From: Allobacillus saliphilus
GTDB lineage: Bacteria; Bacillota; Bacilli; Bacillales; Alkalibacillaceae
Assembly: GCF_018138385.1 (NCBI RefSeq)
Contig: NZ_JAGSIE010000028.1
Coordinates: 1 to 50,461 of the forward strand
Direction of reading: 5' to 3'
Length of the DNA stretch: 50,461 nucleotides
Shown: positions 24,653 through 34,285 of the stretch, piece by piece
Position numbering within the stretch: the first letter of the stretch is position 1
Layout: every line of letters begins with the position of its first letter
Made by a program: the position numbers and the translations under genes
The notes under the pieces: generated by a model
What the model was told of the DNA's origin: nothing
Databases searched by the model: none
What the model saw: only the letters and a program-made list of their open reading frames with translations

Positions 24653-24688
24653 AAACAGAACCTCCAAATATTTGGAAGTTCTGTTTTT
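24653..24688 (+). terminator. Terminator of the hypothetical lipoprotein gene
   Basis: AACAGAAC, TCCAAAT/ATTTGGA and GTTCTGTT nest into one long hairpin followed by T6. Confidence 0.85.
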
Positions 24689-24753
24689 TATATAAATATA
24701 AATATTTAACTTTAACAGAGCCACACTTTTAAGCTTAAATTATGATGATCAAA

Positions 24754-24969
24754 TTAAACCCAGAATCTATAACCCCAACTTTTAATTAGGAATCGGTTCT
24801 TTACTTCATTTGTCATTACGACAATTCTGACCAACTCTTTAAACCTTTGGTAAAGTGCTTCATACCCCAGCTCACCAACTCGATAAACTGAACGCTCATA
24901 CATTTGAAAAATACCTAGTGTTCCAATACAAAAAAAGCCAGTTATCCAGTAACGATACTTAACATTCAT
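24754..24969 (-). CDS. Small hypothetical protein, doubtful
   Basis: A 71-aa frame with one hydrophobic segment (about residues 7-20) and a basic C-terminus. GTAGG directly abuts the ATG, so translation initiation would be poor. It lies just downstream of the deaminase on the same strand. No family is recognised, and it may be a chance ORF in AT-rich DNA. Confidence 0.35.
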   Translation of the reverse strand: MNVKYRYWITGFFCIGTLGIFQMYERSVYRVGELGYEALYQRFKELVRIVVMTNEVKNRFLIKSWGYRFWV

Positions 24970-24986
24970 CCTACTTACTCAGCCAA

Positions 24987-25469
24987 TTAAAGATTCTTCC
25001 GATGAAGCTGAACGTGTAGCTCACGCACTTCCTCTGCCAACTCAGGGACAGGGCCATCTACCTCTGCGTCGCGAATCACCTCTTGAATCGGTAGGTTCCG
25101 AACTGGTGAAGGCCCAACTCCCATTTCATTCATCCACTCCACCAATTGCTCAGACGAGCTCGCATACACAATACGCCCTAGACCTACCCAACCATGAGCC
25201 GCCGCACACATCGGGCAATGCTCACCAGACGTATAAACCGTCGCCTCACTTCTTTCTTCCGGACTCATATTGTTCGCCGCCCAGCGCGCCAAAGCAAACT
25301 CCGGATGCTGGGTATGATCTCCGCCAGCTACATGGTTGTGGTCTTCATGGAGTACCTTCCCATCCGCAGAAACAAGAATGGAACCGAATGGCTCATCCCC
25401 TTTTTCGAGCGCCTCTTTCGCTAATTCCACACAGCGGCGTAAGTGCTTTATATCCACTTCTGAAATCAT
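24987..25469 (-). CDS. Nucleoside/nucleobase deaminase (CDA fold; guanine-deaminase-like)
   Basis: A 160-aa zinc deaminase. The zinc ligands and catalytic glutamate lie in HPEFALARWAA (H-x-E) and in the PCxxC-like GEHCPMCAAAHGW, with the N-terminal EPFGSILV typical of the CDA superfamily. It probably deaminates a free purine or pyrimidine base or nucleoside, and guanine is a guess from related proteins. The family usually reads HAE, here HPE. AGGTGG precedes the ATG. Two decayed copies of its 3' end lie at 21779 and 23443, showing repeated duplication or exchange at this gene's end. Confidence 0.85.
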   Translation of the reverse strand: MISEVDIKHLRRCVELAKEALEKGDEPFGSILVSADGKVLHEDHNHVAGGDHTQHPEFALARWAANNMSPEERSEATVYTSGEHCPMCAAAHGWVGLGRIVYASSSEQLVEWMNEMGVGPSPVRNLPIQEVIRDAEVDGPVPELAEEVRELHVQLHRKNL

Positions 25470-25594
25470 AAATTTTCCACCTTTCTCTGTTTTTATCGAT
25501 AATCTATTAAAAGAAAACTCTACCTTTCATTTTACAAGTCCCGTTCTTAGCAAGCCAGCTTTTACATCTTTTTGTTCTCATACACAAAAACAAA

Positions 25595-25623
25595 GAACCG
25601 CGTCGACATCAGTGACACGGTTC
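25595..25623 (-). terminator. Terminator of the YjiH gene
   Basis: GAACCGTGTC and GACGCGGTTC arms (one mismatch) are followed by TTTGTTTTTG on the minus strand, 23 bp past the stop. Confidence 0.8.
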
Positions 25624-25645
25624 ATTTGTGGTATCTGTATTTTTG

Positions 25646-26980
25646 CTAGAGAAGCAGAAAAGCGATCGGTGTTGCGATCAAAATCGTAAGGATTGTTCGT
25701 TCGATCCAAATGATAATCAACTTAGGAATACTGACTTCGATATCCGTTGCCAAGATTGTCGGAATCGTTGCAGAGAAGAAAATGATTGCTGAAACGGATA
25801 GAACCCCCATGACAAATTTCGTTACTAAGGAAGCATCCACAACCATCAATGCCGGCAAGAACATTTCGGCGATTTCTACAGCTGCTGCTTTTGCTGCCAA
25901 TAAAGGCTCTGGAAGTTGAACCAATAACGTAAATGGATAGAAAATGTAGCCGATTATATCAAATACAGGTGTGTAAGTAGATAGGATCAACCCTAAAAGT
26001 CCGACAGACAAAATGGTTGGCAAAATGGATGCTGCCATAATGACGCCATCTTTGAAATTGATCCAGACGTTTTTCATTAATGGTAAGGAATTATTTGCGA
26101 CAGACATTCCTTCATCCCACGCAGCTTTAAGTCGATTTCCTTTGACTTCTATTTCTGGCGTTCCCTCTTGACCTTGGTAATAGTCTTCACTAACTTTGTT
26201 TAATGGCCAAATTCTAACCGTGATAGCGGTTACAAGAAAGGTGACAAACAATGTAACCCAAAAATAAGTATTCCATATGTGCATAATGTCTAGCGTGCTG
26301 GCTACGACCACCATGAATGTTGCTGATACTGTTGAAAATCCAGTTGCAATAATCCACGCTTCTTTCAGTGTGTACTTTCCTTCTTTATATACGCGGTTGG
26401 TGATCAACATTCCGATTGAATAACTTCCGACGAATGAAGCTACTGCGTCGATTGCTGATCGACCCGGCGTTTTCCAAACCGGTCGCATGATTGGCTGAAC
26501 CAAGACACCAATAAACTCCAAAAATCCATAACCGACGAGCAAAGCCAAGAAAACAGCACCAATCGGGACCAAGACGCCAACTGAAGTAACTAAACTATTA
26601 AAAAGAAACGGGCCTAAATCCGGATTAAAAAGCCAAGCTGGACCAAAATCAAACACAAGCATAAAGGCAAATATGGCTCCAGCTACTTTAAACATCGATA
26701 AACCAATAACGACTTTATTTTTATTCCACGTTTTATTCGCAAAGGGGTAAACCGCTCCAAAAACGATAACCGCTAGAATATAGTACGGTACAACAGCTGT
26801 GAAATTCTCTCTAATAAATGTCACCATATGATCAAGCATAATGCTCGAAGACCCATTGATCGTAATGGGGATAAAAAACATAAAAGCTCCTAAAAAACTG
26901 TAACCGATAAACTTAAGTATATTTTGCCAATTCGTGTGGTGCTCCTCTTGTGGTTGATGCACTTGCTTTTCTGCTTCCAT
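25646..26980 (-). CDS. YjiH-family nucleoside-recognition (GATE) domain membrane protein
   Basis: A 444-aa protein with about ten hydrophobic segments and two GATE-like halves, VASFVGSYSIGMLITNRVYKEGKYT being the family landmark. Members often travel with histidine-utilization genes and are thought to be transporters. It is the last gene of the hut-direction unit, but a hairpin lies between it and hutI, so it may be expressed at a lower level. GGGAGG is 8 nt before the ATG at 26980 and only 2 nt before the ATG at 26986, so I use 26980. Import of urocanate or histidine is inference. Confidence 0.85.
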   Translation of the reverse strand: MEAEKQVHQPQEEHHTNWQNILKFIGYSFLGAFMFFIPITINGSSSIMLDHMVTFIRENFTAVVPYYILAVIVFGAVYPFANKTWNKNKVVIGLSMFKVAGAIFAFMLVFDFGPAWLFNPDLGPFLFNSLVTSVGVLVPIGAVFLALLVGYGFLEFIGVLVQPIMRPVWKTPGRSAIDAVASFVGSYSIGMLITNRVYKEGKYTLKEAWIIATGFSTVSATFMVVVASTLDIMHIWNTYFWVTLFVTFLVTAITVRIWPLNKVSEDYYQGQEGTPEIEVKGNRLKAAWDEGMSVANNSLPLMKNVWINFKDGVIMAASILPTILSVGLLGLILSTYTPVFDIIGYIFYPFTLLVQLPEPLLAAKAAAVEIAEMFLPALMVVDASLVTKFVMGVLSVSAIIFFSATIPTILATDIEVSIPKLIIIWIERTILTILIATPIAFLLL

Positions 26981-27007
26981 TTGCATAACCTCCCATAGGT
27001 AAAATAA

Positions 27008-27042
27008 AGCTCTGTTAAAAATCTTTTAGATTTAACAGAGCT
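27008..27042 (-). terminator. Hairpin between hutI and the YjiH gene
   Basis: AGCTCTGTTAAA and TTTAACAGAGCT are perfect 12-bp arms followed by TTATTTT on the minus strand. It probably terminates or attenuates transcription after hutI. A fragment of the same sequence (TTTAACAGAGC) recurs at about 24711. Confidence 0.75.
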
Positions 27043-27056
27043 GCACTACATAACAT

Positions 27057-28319
27057 CTAGTTTTCTACGACTACTTTCCCTTTTTTAATTACTTGGTCAA
27101 TATGGTTCATGCCATAGTTGTACGATAGTTTGAGATAGTTCGACACATTGAAAATAGCTACATCCGCTTGTTTTCCCACCTCCAAACTACCGATTTGTTC
27201 TGCTTTACCAATGGCGTGTGCGGCGTTAATCGTTGTCGCGACTAACACTTCTTCTGGAGTCATGCCCATTTTCAAACACCCTAGGTTCATAATGAATTGC
27301 AATGACAATGTCGGAGATGAACCTGGATTCGCATCTGTCGATAGCGCTACAGCAACGCCTTGGTCGATCATCTTCCTTGCATCGGCATACTCTGCCATCA
27401 AGAAGAACGCTGTCCCCGGTAACAGCACACCGATTACGTCACGCTCTGCCATTTGCCGGATTCCTTCATCAGAAGCTTTCAATAAATGGTCAGCTGAAAT
27501 GGCTCCGACTTCAGCGGCTAATTCTGCTCCCCCATACGGTTCAATTTCATCTGCATGTATTTTCGGAATCAAGCCGTGCTCTTTTCCAGCTTGTAAAATA
27601 CGACGTGATTGTTCAGGCGTAAACACACCTCTTTCACAAAACACATCATTGAATGTAGCTAACTCTTTCTTGGCCACTTCAGGAATCATCTCTTCAATGA
27701 CACGTTTGACGAATGGTTCCGGGTTGTCCTTTTCATCCATTGGAATCGCATGCGCACCCATAAAGGTAGAAACGATATCCATCTCATGGTCTTCAGCAAG
27801 CTTTTTCGCTACTTCCAGTTGTTTCATCTCGTGCTCAAGGGAAAGTCCGTAGCCACTTTTTGCTTCTACTGTTGTGACCCCATACTTAAAAAATGTAAAC
27901 AGCCGCTTCTTCGACTCTTCATAAAGTTGATCGAAGCTTGCTTCCTTCGTCGCTCTAGTCGTGGCATGAATTCCACCACCAGCATTCATAATTTCCATAT
28001 ACGTTTTGCCTTTGAGGCGCATCGCATATTCATTCTCTCGAGTTCCAGCATGGACAAGATGAGTATGTGGATCGATTAATCCTGGCGTTACTAACTTTCC
28101 AGTCGCATCAATTACCTCCGCTTGAGCAACTAACTCCGCGTGTTCTTTTTCGATATCCTCTAGTAAGCCTACAGCTTGAATCGTTCCGTTCTTCATTAGT
28201 ACACTGCCATTTTCAATCACCGTTAAATCGCTCATTTTCTCTCGTTTGGCAGGTTGATCAGAATAACCCTTCGTCGTCACTAGCTGCGATGCATTTTTGA
28301 TAAGTAATAGTTCTGACAT
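27057..28319 (-). CDS. hutI: Imidazolonepropionase
   Basis: A 420-aa metal-dependent amidohydrolase that opens 4-imidazolone-5-propionate to formiminoglutamate, the third step of histidine degradation. Seen are the metal HxH in DPHTHLVHAGTRE, the DEIEPYGGAELAAEVGA segment, and LSTDANPGSSPTLSLQFIMNLGC, all typical of HutI. The ATG is preceded by AAGGAGAATTCAC. It lies 27 bp downstream of hutU. Confidence 0.96.
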   Translation of the reverse strand: MSELLLIKNASQLVTTKGYSDQPAKREKMSDLTVIENGSVLMKNGTIQAVGLLEDIEKEHAELVAQAEVIDATGKLVTPGLIDPHTHLVHAGTRENEYAMRLKGKTYMEIMNAGGGIHATTRATKEASFDQLYEESKKRLFTFFKYGVTTVEAKSGYGLSLEHEMKQLEVAKKLAEDHEMDIVSTFMGAHAIPMDEKDNPEPFVKRVIEEMIPEVAKKELATFNDVFCERGVFTPEQSRRILQAGKEHGLIPKIHADEIEPYGGAELAAEVGAISADHLLKASDEGIRQMAERDVIGVLLPGTAFFLMAEYADARKMIDQGVAVALSTDANPGSSPTLSLQFIMNLGCLKMGMTPEEVLVATTINAAHAIGKAEQIGSLEVGKQADVAIFNVSNYLKLSYNYGMNHIDQVIKKGKVVVEN

Positions 28320-28346
28320 GTGAATTCTCCTTCTCTATGAAATGAC

Positions 28347-30002
28347 TTATTGATCTAGTAATGGGATATGAACGCCTTTTTCACGAGCTGTCTTCTCCGC
28401 TAATTCGTAGCCCGCATCGACATGACGTGCAACACCCATCCCTGGGTCTGATGTCAATACGCGTTCCAGTCGTTGTTCCGCTTCTTTCGTTCCATCTGCC
28501 ACAATGACCATACCGGCGTGTAACGAGTAGCCCATTCCGACGCCGCCTCCATGGTGCACACTTACCCATGTCGCGCCGCCGACACTGTTGATCAGTGCGT
28601 TTAAAATCGGCCAATCGGCAACCGCGTCACTACCATCTTTCATACTCTCAGTTTCACGATTTGGCGATGCGACTGAACCGGAATCTAAATGGTCTCTACC
28701 AATTACAATCGGAGCTTTCAATTCGCCGCTTGCCACCATGTCATTAATAATTTTTCCGAAACGAGCACGCTCGCCATAACCTAACCAGCAAATACGTGAC
28801 GGAAGCCCTTGGAAGCTAATCTTTTCGCGCGCCATACGTATCCAATTGCAGAGTGATTCGTTATAGCTGAATTCTTTTAAAATGACTTCATCTGTTTTAT
28901 AAATATCTTCCGGGTCTCCCGATAAAGCCACCCAGCGGAACGGCCCTTTTCCTTCACAAAACTGTGGCCGGATATAAGCAGGAACGAAGCCTGGGAAGTC
29001 AAAGGCGTTCTCAACACCTTCATCCTTGGCGACCTGTCGGATGTTGTTCCCATAGTCAAAGGTGATTGCACCTTTCTTTTGCATGTCGAGCATCGCTTCA
29101 ACATGTTTGGCAATACTTTTCCTAGAAAGTTCAGTATAACGTTCAGGGTTTTCTTTTCTTAATAGATTGGCTTGCTCCAACGTCAAGTCTGTCGGAACAT
29201 AACCATTTTTCGGGTCATGTGCAGACGTTTGGTCTGTCAGAACATCCGGGATAAACCCTCGCTCAATCATTTCAGGTAAAATTTCCGCTGCATTGCCAAG
29301 TAAGCCAATGGATAGCGCTTCACCACGATCACGGGCATTTTTTGCCAGTTCAAGCGCATCAGCTAAATCTTTAGCTTGTGTATCAAGATATTTTGTTTCG
29401 ATTCGGCGATCGATTCGGTGCTGGTCGACTTCGACTGCAACACATACCCCTTTGTTCAACGTCACCGCGAGCGGCTGGGCTCCTCCCATACCACCTAATC
29501 CGGCGGTAAGCGTGATTGTCCCTTGTAAACTACCATCGAAGTGCTGACGCGCACATTCAGCAAACGTCTCATACGTCCCTTGAACGATCCCTTGACTACC
29601 GATGTAAATCCAACTTCCTGCTGTCATCTGTCCATACATCATTAATCCCTTTTGGTCTAACTCATTAAAATGCTCCCAGTTCGCCCAAGCGGGAACCAAA
29701 TTGGAATTTGCCAGCAAGACTCTTGGTGCATTTTCATGGGTCTTAAAGACAACGACAGGCTTACCCGATTGAATGAGCAACGTTTCATCATTCTCAAGCT
29801 GCTTCAGTTCTTTGACAATCGCGTGGTAGCTATCCCAATTCCTTGCAGCCTTCCCGATTCCTCCATAAACTACGAGCTCATCCGGGTTTTCGGCAACTTC
29901 TGGATTCAAGTTATTGTTCAGCATACGCAATGCCGCTTCTTGAAGCCACCCTTTCGTATGTAGCTCGGTTCCTTGAAATTGCTCAACTGCTGTTTTATTC
30001 AT
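28347..30002 (-). CDS. hutU: Urocanate hydratase
   Basis: A 551-aa NAD+-dependent enzyme that converts urocanate to imidazolonepropionate. Landmarks are [33 protein letters not shown], the cysteine loop [15 protein letters not shown], and [18 protein letters not shown]. The ATG at 30002 stands 8 nt from GGGGGA, whereas the in-frame upstream codon at 30023 lies inside hutG and has no site. It starts 4 bp after the hutG stop. Confidence 0.96.
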   Translation of the reverse strand: MNKTAVEQFQGTELHTKGWLQEAALRMLNNNLNPEVAENPDELVVYGGIGKAARNWDSYHAIVKELKQLENDETLLIQSGKPVVVFKTHENAPRVLLANSNLVPAWANWEHFNELDQKGLMMYGQMTAGSWIYIGSQGIVQGTYETFAECARQHFDGSLQGTITLTAGLGGMGGAQPLAVTLNKGVCVAVEVDQHRIDRRIETKYLDTQAKDLADALELAKNARDRGEALSIGLLGNAAEILPEMIERGFIPDVLTDQTSAHDPKNGYVPTDLTLEQANLLRKENPERYTELSRKSIAKHVEAMLDMQKKGAITFDYGNNIRQVAKDEGVENAFDFPGFVPAYIRPQFCEGKGPFRWVALSGDPEDIYKTDEVILKEFSYNESLCNWIRMAREKISFQGLPSRICWLGYGERARFGKIINDMVASGELKAPIVIGRDHLDSGSVASPNRETESMKDGSDAVADWPILNALINSVGGATWVSVHHGGGVGMGYSLHAGMVIVADGTKEAEQRLERVLTSDPGMGVARHVDAGYELAEKTAREKGVHIPLLDQ

Positions 30003-30006
30003 TGAC

Positions 30007-30981
30007 TCAGTCCCCCATTTCATTTTTTAAAGCGTTTTCAGATTTCCAAGAATCAATCCCTACCATCACCTCTGCTACTAAATAAGACGCCAAGCGAACC
30101 GTTTGCTCTTCACGATCAAGCATAGGATTGACCTCTGAAATGTCGAAGCTCAATAAATTATTTCTTCTTGAAATATGATGAAGTAGTTTTTTCGCTGTTT
30201 TCGGTTCAATCCCTGTCGGTGAAGGAGCACTAACACCCGGTGCGGATGAAGCAATAATCGAATCGGTACATAATGTTAAAATAATATAGTCAAACCGGTC
30301 TGAAAAGGTATCGATGATGTTAAAGGTTTCTGCAAAATTGTTATGCTCCAGCTCTTCTTCTAGCACATATTCGCACCCTAATTGATCTGCTGTATGAAAC
30401 AATGCCGGTGTGTTACCGAATCGTTGAATGCCTAAGCATAAATAACCCGCTTTTGGATCTTGCTCCAATATTTGCCGAAACATTGTGCCAGATGAAGGTT
30501 CTGGGTCGTTACGTAAATCAAAATGGGCATCGATATTAATGATCCCTACTGATTTGTCCGATCCAAGATGTTTTCTTGCCCCTAAGTAATGACCGTATAA
30601 CGTCTCGTGGCCTCCACCTAAAATAATCGGTGTTCCATGACTACCAAGTAACTTGGCCACTTGGTTTCCTAAAGAGGATTGTGCTTCTTCCAACGCACGT
30701 CCCTGACAAACGATATTACCTACATCCACCAGTTGTGTCTTCAAGTGATTTGGGATTTTTGCAAGATGCCTTCGAATTTCATCAGGAGCTTTCGAAGCCC
30801 CTTGTCGACCTTTATTTCTTCTCACACCTTCATCACTCTCAAAACCGATGAAAGCAAAGTATGGGTCGCTATCTTTCAATTGGTCAACGCTCATTCGCTC
30901 AACGACTTGATGTAATCTGAAACTGTCTGGATCATCATGACTGTCAACTCTCCCCGTCCAGAGATCCTCCTCTGCTCGCAT
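30007..30981 (-). CDS. hutG: Formimidoylglutamase (arginase family)
   Basis: A 324-aa ureohydrolase that releases formamide and glutamate from formiminoglutamate. Manganese motifs are GGGHE (122-126), DAHFD (151-155) and SFDISEVNP. In the segment that in arginases reads S-x-D-x-D, this protein has TLCTD (236-240), so the first Asp position is Cys238. [11 protein letters not shown] follows as in HutG. It is the first gene of the visible hut operon, divergent from the LysR gene, and GGGG lies 11 nt before the ATG. Confidence 0.92.
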   Translation of the reverse strand: MRAEEDLWTGRVDSHDDPDSFRLHQVVERMSVDQLKDSDPYFAFIGFESDEGVRRNKGRQGASKAPDEIRRHLAKIPNHLKTQLVDVGNIVCQGRALEEAQSSLGNQVAKLLGSHGTPIILGGGHETLYGHYLGARKHLGSDKSVGIINIDAHFDLRNDPEPSSGTMFRQILEQDPKAGYLCLGIQRFGNTPALFHTADQLGCEYVLEEELEHNNFAETFNIIDTFSDRFDYIILTLCTDSIIASSAPGVSAPSPTGIEPKTAKKLLHHISRRNNLLSFDISEVNPMLDREEQTVRLASYLVAEVMVGIDSWKSENALKNEMGD

Positions 30982-31026
30982 GTTGCATAATTCCCCTTTC
31001 GGATTAATTTCAGAATATATTAACTA

Positions 31027-31068
31027 TTGTAATTAGTGTAATTTATTTATAGTATAATTACTAATACA
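31027..31068. promoter_or_regulatory. hut/LysR divergent control region
   Basis: A near-perfect dyad ATTAGTGTAATT (31032-31043) / AATTACTAAT (31056-31065) with A/T-rich spacing fits the T-N11-A style of LysR boxes. It overlaps a plus-strand TATAAT at 31053-31058. Confidence 0.5.
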
Positions 31069-31118
31069 TATTTTCTATATTTCTATTACTTTTAACTATA
31101 GGTGGTGAAAAAGTAGAA

Positions 31119-32000
31119 ATGGATACGAGGCAATTACGCTATTACGTTGCACTTATCGAAGCTGGTACCTATACAAAAGCTGCCGAACAGCTACATATCT
31201 CTCAACCATCATTAAGTGCGACAATTAAAAAACTTGAAGAGAGTGTTGGATTAACGTTGATCAATCGAGGTTCGCGGAGTTTGCATCTGACCCATGAAGG
31301 AAGAATATTGTACGAGGAAGCACGTCGATTTCTTCAACACTTTCAACATGTGACCGATGAAATGAAACGATTGAAGCAACAAGGACCATTGGGAATTTCC
31401 ATCGGTTTAATCGAATCGACGATCTTTTTCGTGCCTGAAATTCTCAAGCAGTTCAAACAGGAATATGAAGAGGCAAAAGTTAGTTTGATGGAAACATTAA
31501 GTTTGTCGGATGTCGAGGAAGCTTTATACAACTTTGATATACATCTCGCCATAACAAACCAGAACATTTTTCAAAATGATATTGAAACATTGCCGATCTA
31601 TGAGGAAAAGCTCGTAACACTGATCCCTTCAGGACACCGGTTGGCTAATAAGCGCACAATTCAATTACATGACTTAGAAAATGAAAGCTTCATTGTTTGC
31701 AAAGAAGGTTTTCAAACACGACAAGACATTTTGAATGCGTTCAATCGAGCAGGTGTCCAACCAAATATTCAGTTTGAGATTGAACGATTCGAAACAAGCT
31801 GTAGCTTAGTTGAGAAAGGATTGGGCATCACTGTCGTTCCTGAAAACTATGTCACCTACTCAAAACATACAAATTTAGTCGTCAAATCGCTTGCTGAAGA
31901 CAATATCTCACGGACAGTATACTTAGCTTATGTAAACAATCGGTACATGCCACCGATTGTGAAACGATTTATTGAAATGATTGAGACGTACTTTAAATAA
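31119..32000 (+). CDS. LysR-family regulator, probable hut regulator
   Basis: A 293-aa protein with a canonical N-terminal wHTH (MDTRQLRYYVALIEAGTYTKAAEQL, SQPSLSATIKKLEE) and an effector domain from about residue 90. It is transcribed divergently from hutG with 137 bp between starts, so it most likely controls hut in response to urocanate or histidine. B. subtilis uses the HutP antiterminator instead, and no hutP is visible here. AGGTGG lies 13 nt before the ATG. It ends 3 bp before the convergent BCCT gene without an intervening terminator. Confidence 0.92.
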   Translation: MDTRQLRYYVALIEAGTYTKAAEQLHISQPSLSATIKKLEESVGLTLINRGSRSLHLTHEGRILYEEARRFLQHFQHVTDEMKRLKQQGPLGISIGLIESTIFFVPEILKQFKQEYEEAKVSLMETLSLSDVEEALYNFDIHLAITNQNIFQNDIETLPIYEEKLVTLIPSGHRLANKRTIQLHDLENESFIVCKEGFQTRQDILNAFNRAGVQPNIQFEIERFETSCSLVEKGLGITVVPENYVTYSKHTNLVVKSLAEDNISRTVYLAYVNNRYMPPIVKRFIEMIETYFK

Positions 32001-32003
32001 CTC

Positions 32004-33518
32004 TTATTCTTTTCTCTTAAAAGGTCTTTGATGCCGGATGCCTAACTCTTTTGCTTCTCTTCGCAAAGAAGTAATTAAACTGATTGCCATTAATATGATA
32101 ACGACCGAGAATGGTAAGGCCGCAACAATCATTGCGTTTTGAAGCGCCAGCAACCCGCCAGAATAGATTAACGCCAATGCCGTAAGAGAAAGGAAAACGC
32201 CCCAAATCGCTTTAATTCTTCGGGTAGGGTTTTGAATTCCATTGGATGTCATCATCCCTAAAACGAACGTTCCCGAGTCAGCTGAGGTTACAAAGAAAAT
32301 GACAATAATGAGTATCGTTAAAATGGATAATACCATTCCGATCGGATACGTTTCCAATACACCAAACAGCGATTCTTCCGGTAACAAGGAAGAAATGCTG
32401 ATTCCTGCTCTTTCTGTCGTAATTGCAGCGCTACCGAACGTCGTAAACCAGATAAAGCTAAGAATGGTCGGTGCTAACAAGACGAATGTAACGAATTCAC
32501 GAATCGATCTCCCTCTGGAAACACGAGCAATGAACAATCCAACAAAAGGTGACCATGCAATCCACCATGCCCAATAAAATATCGTCCAATCATTAATCCA
32601 ACCACGGATATCCTCATTCAATGGTGCAATCCGCAAACTCATTTGAATGATATTTTGAAAATATCCACCTACAGAAGTCACCAATAGATTTAGCGTGAAC
32701 AACGTCGAGCCGAGAAAAAACAGAGCGAGAAATAGTAGCAATGATAAGCTCATATTAATATTACTGAGATACTTAATCCCTTTACCAATCCCTGTTAAAG
32801 CAGAAATCATAAAGAGAATCGTCACGATAATGATAATAATTGTCTGTGACCTTAAATTTTTCGGAATATCGAATAAAAACGATAAGCCACCGTTAATTTG
32901 GATGGCACCGAAACCCAAAGAAGTTGCTACACCCATGATTGTTGAAATGACCGCAACAATGTCAATGACCTTGCCAGTCGTCCCATCAGCATGTTTGCCA
33001 ATAATCGGACGCAGCGTCTTACTAATTAAGCTAATTTCACCTTTTCTGAATCCAAAATAGGCAATTGCTAATGCAACGATTCCATAAATTGACCATGGGT
33101 GAATGCCATAATGAAAATACGTGTACCGCATCGCATCTTTAATCCCTTGATCTGTCCCCAATTCCCCCGTAGGTGAGTTAATCGCATAGTGACTCAATGG
33201 TTCATAAGCACCGTAAAAAATTAACCCGATACCAATTCCAGCACTAAATAGCATCGCAATCCATGTCGGACGGCTAAATTCAGGCTTTTCGTCAGGTTTC
33301 CCAAGCTTAATTTTACCGACCGGGCTTATGAATAAATAAATACACGCTAAAACGATTAATGAAACAGAAACCAAATAGTACCAACCAAACGTATTGATAA
33401 TGAATCCTTGTGTTTGATTCGTAATGGTTTCCACCAAGTTAGGTGTGACGATTCCAAAAAACACGATAATTGACATGATTGCTAGTGCGGCATAAAAGAC
33501 AACCGGATCTTTTTTCAT
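32004..33518 (-). CDS. BCCT-family osmoprotectant transporter
   Basis: A 504-aa carrier with about 12 hydrophobic segments and the BCCT signature WTIFYWAWWIAWSPFVGLFIARVSRGRSIREF in sense, plus the glycine-rich MLFSAGIGIGLIFYGAYEP helix. Family members import glycine betaine, choline, carnitine or ectoine with Na+. The sequence does not separate these. AGAGGAG precedes the ATG. Together with two OpuAC proteins it points to life at elevated salinity. Confidence 0.92.
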   Translation of the reverse strand: MKKDPVVFYAALAIMSIIVFFGIVTPNLVETITNQTQGFIINTFGWYYLVSVSLIVLACIYLFISPVGKIKLGKPDEKPEFSRPTWIAMLFSAGIGIGLIFYGAYEPLSHYAINSPTGELGTDQGIKDAMRYTYFHYGIHPWSIYGIVALAIAYFGFRKGEISLISKTLRPIIGKHADGTTGKVIDIVAVISTIMGVATSLGFGAIQINGGLSFLFDIPKNLRSQTIIIIIVTILFMISALTGIGKGIKYLSNINMSLSLLLFLALFFLGSTLFTLNLLVTSVGGYFQNIIQMSLRIAPLNEDIRGWINDWTIFYWAWWIAWSPFVGLFIARVSRGRSIREFVTFVLLAPTILSFIWFTTFGSAAITTERAGISISSLLPEESLFGVLETYPIGMVLSILTILIIVIFFVTSADSGTFVLGMMTSNGIQNPTRRIKAIWGVFLSLTALALIYSGGLLALQNAMIVAALPFSVVIILMAISLITSLRREAKELGIRHQRPFKRKE

Positions 33519-33667
33519 ATGAATTATAATCTCCTCTATCGATCGAATTGATTTTCAGCAATTGAAGCATCTACCGTTATTTTGGACATGGAGGAGGATA
33601 ATATGTAATTGATATATATGTTTGACGATGAAAAGGCGCTTACTAGTAAAGCGGCTTAGATTATTCA

Positions 33668-33706
33668 TAAAAAAACCCCAAAAAGTTAAAATAACTTTTT
33701 GAGGTA
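33668..33706 (-). terminator. Terminator after the NCS1 remnant
   Basis: CAAAAAGTTA and TAACTTTTTG arms with a short A-rich loop, flanked by CCCC/GAGG. Its retention beside a gene remnant marks the original gene end. Confidence 0.75.
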
Positions 33707-33713
33707 TGACAAT

Positions 33714-33935
33714 TTACTGCTTCGGATTTATTTTTGATACGATTAAATATAATACAGCCGTTACCACAATGATAGGATATACGGCCCCAACTGTTTCCGT
33801 GAATAATGGTAGTGGATTAATCACCAAGTAGAAAATAACACCAACGAGCCAAACAATAATTGCCCGTAGATTCACGCCTTTAAAGTACCAATATTTACCA
33901 CCCTTAAGTTCCAATTGCCTAACTGTTGATACAGC
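33714..33935 (-). pseudogene. C-terminal remnant of an NCS1-family permease
   Basis: About 70 codons on the minus strand read VRQLELKGGKYWYFKGVNLRA, then WLVGVIFYLVINP and TETVGAVYPIIVVTAVLYLIV. This is the last two helices of NCS1 carriers, where xGKYWYxxGVNWRA precedes the final pair. There is no upstream coding region. The frame continues a few codons past the TTG at 33914 and then loses similarity. The terminator is intact. A free-standing 66-aa membrane peptide is the less likely alternative. Confidence 0.7.
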
Positions 33936-34059
33936 AATCCTGACTGTCGATAAATGTGCGCTGTATTGAACATTGATGAAATAACTACAAGAAGAAGTTT
34001 ATAATGTTTATTGGGAGCATACGATTTATTAACTTTTATTTATAAAAGAAGGTGATTCA
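33936..34059. other. Short spacer, nothing recognised
   Basis: It leads into the small basic ORF. No clear promoter hexamers were picked out. Confidence 0.3.
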
Positions 34060-34215
34060 GTGGATGAGCATGCTTTCAAAGAACTGAAGAAAAGAGTTAA
34101 GGAACATTTAAATAAAAACCAACCTGTCTTAGACAAAGAAACGTTAATGAACCAATCGATTGAACAGGCGAAAAAGAAATATCGCAAAAAAATGCGTGAT
34201 TCAGAACGAGATTGA
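34060..34215 (+). CDS. Small basic hypothetical protein
   Basis: A 51-aa frame starts with GTG 6 nt after AAGGTGATT and encodes a highly charged, helix-forming, Lys-rich protein (MDEHAFKELKKRVKEHL, then SIEQAKKKYRKKMRDSE). It has a good ribosome site and its own terminator 25 bp downstream, which makes it likely real. I do not recognise the family. Confidence 0.65.
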   Translation: MDEHAFKELKKRVKEHLNKNQPVLDKETLMNQSIEQAKKKYRKKMRDSERD

Positions 34216-34240
34216 TTTGGGTTAAAAAACTTCTTGATGA

Positions 34241-34284
34241 AAAATAAAACCTTGCCGCTTTTTATGCGTGCAAGGTTTTATTTT
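34241..34284. terminator. Bidirectional terminator
   Basis: AAAATAAAACCTTGC and GCAAGGTTTTATTTT are perfect 15-bp arms between the small ORF (plus) and the acyl-CoA synthetase (minus). Confidence 0.9.
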
Positions 34285-34285
34285 A

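Noticed and set aside
27148-27852. 234-codon frame antisense to hutI
   Set aside because: Shadow of the conserved hutI frame; no ribosome site and no recognisable domain.
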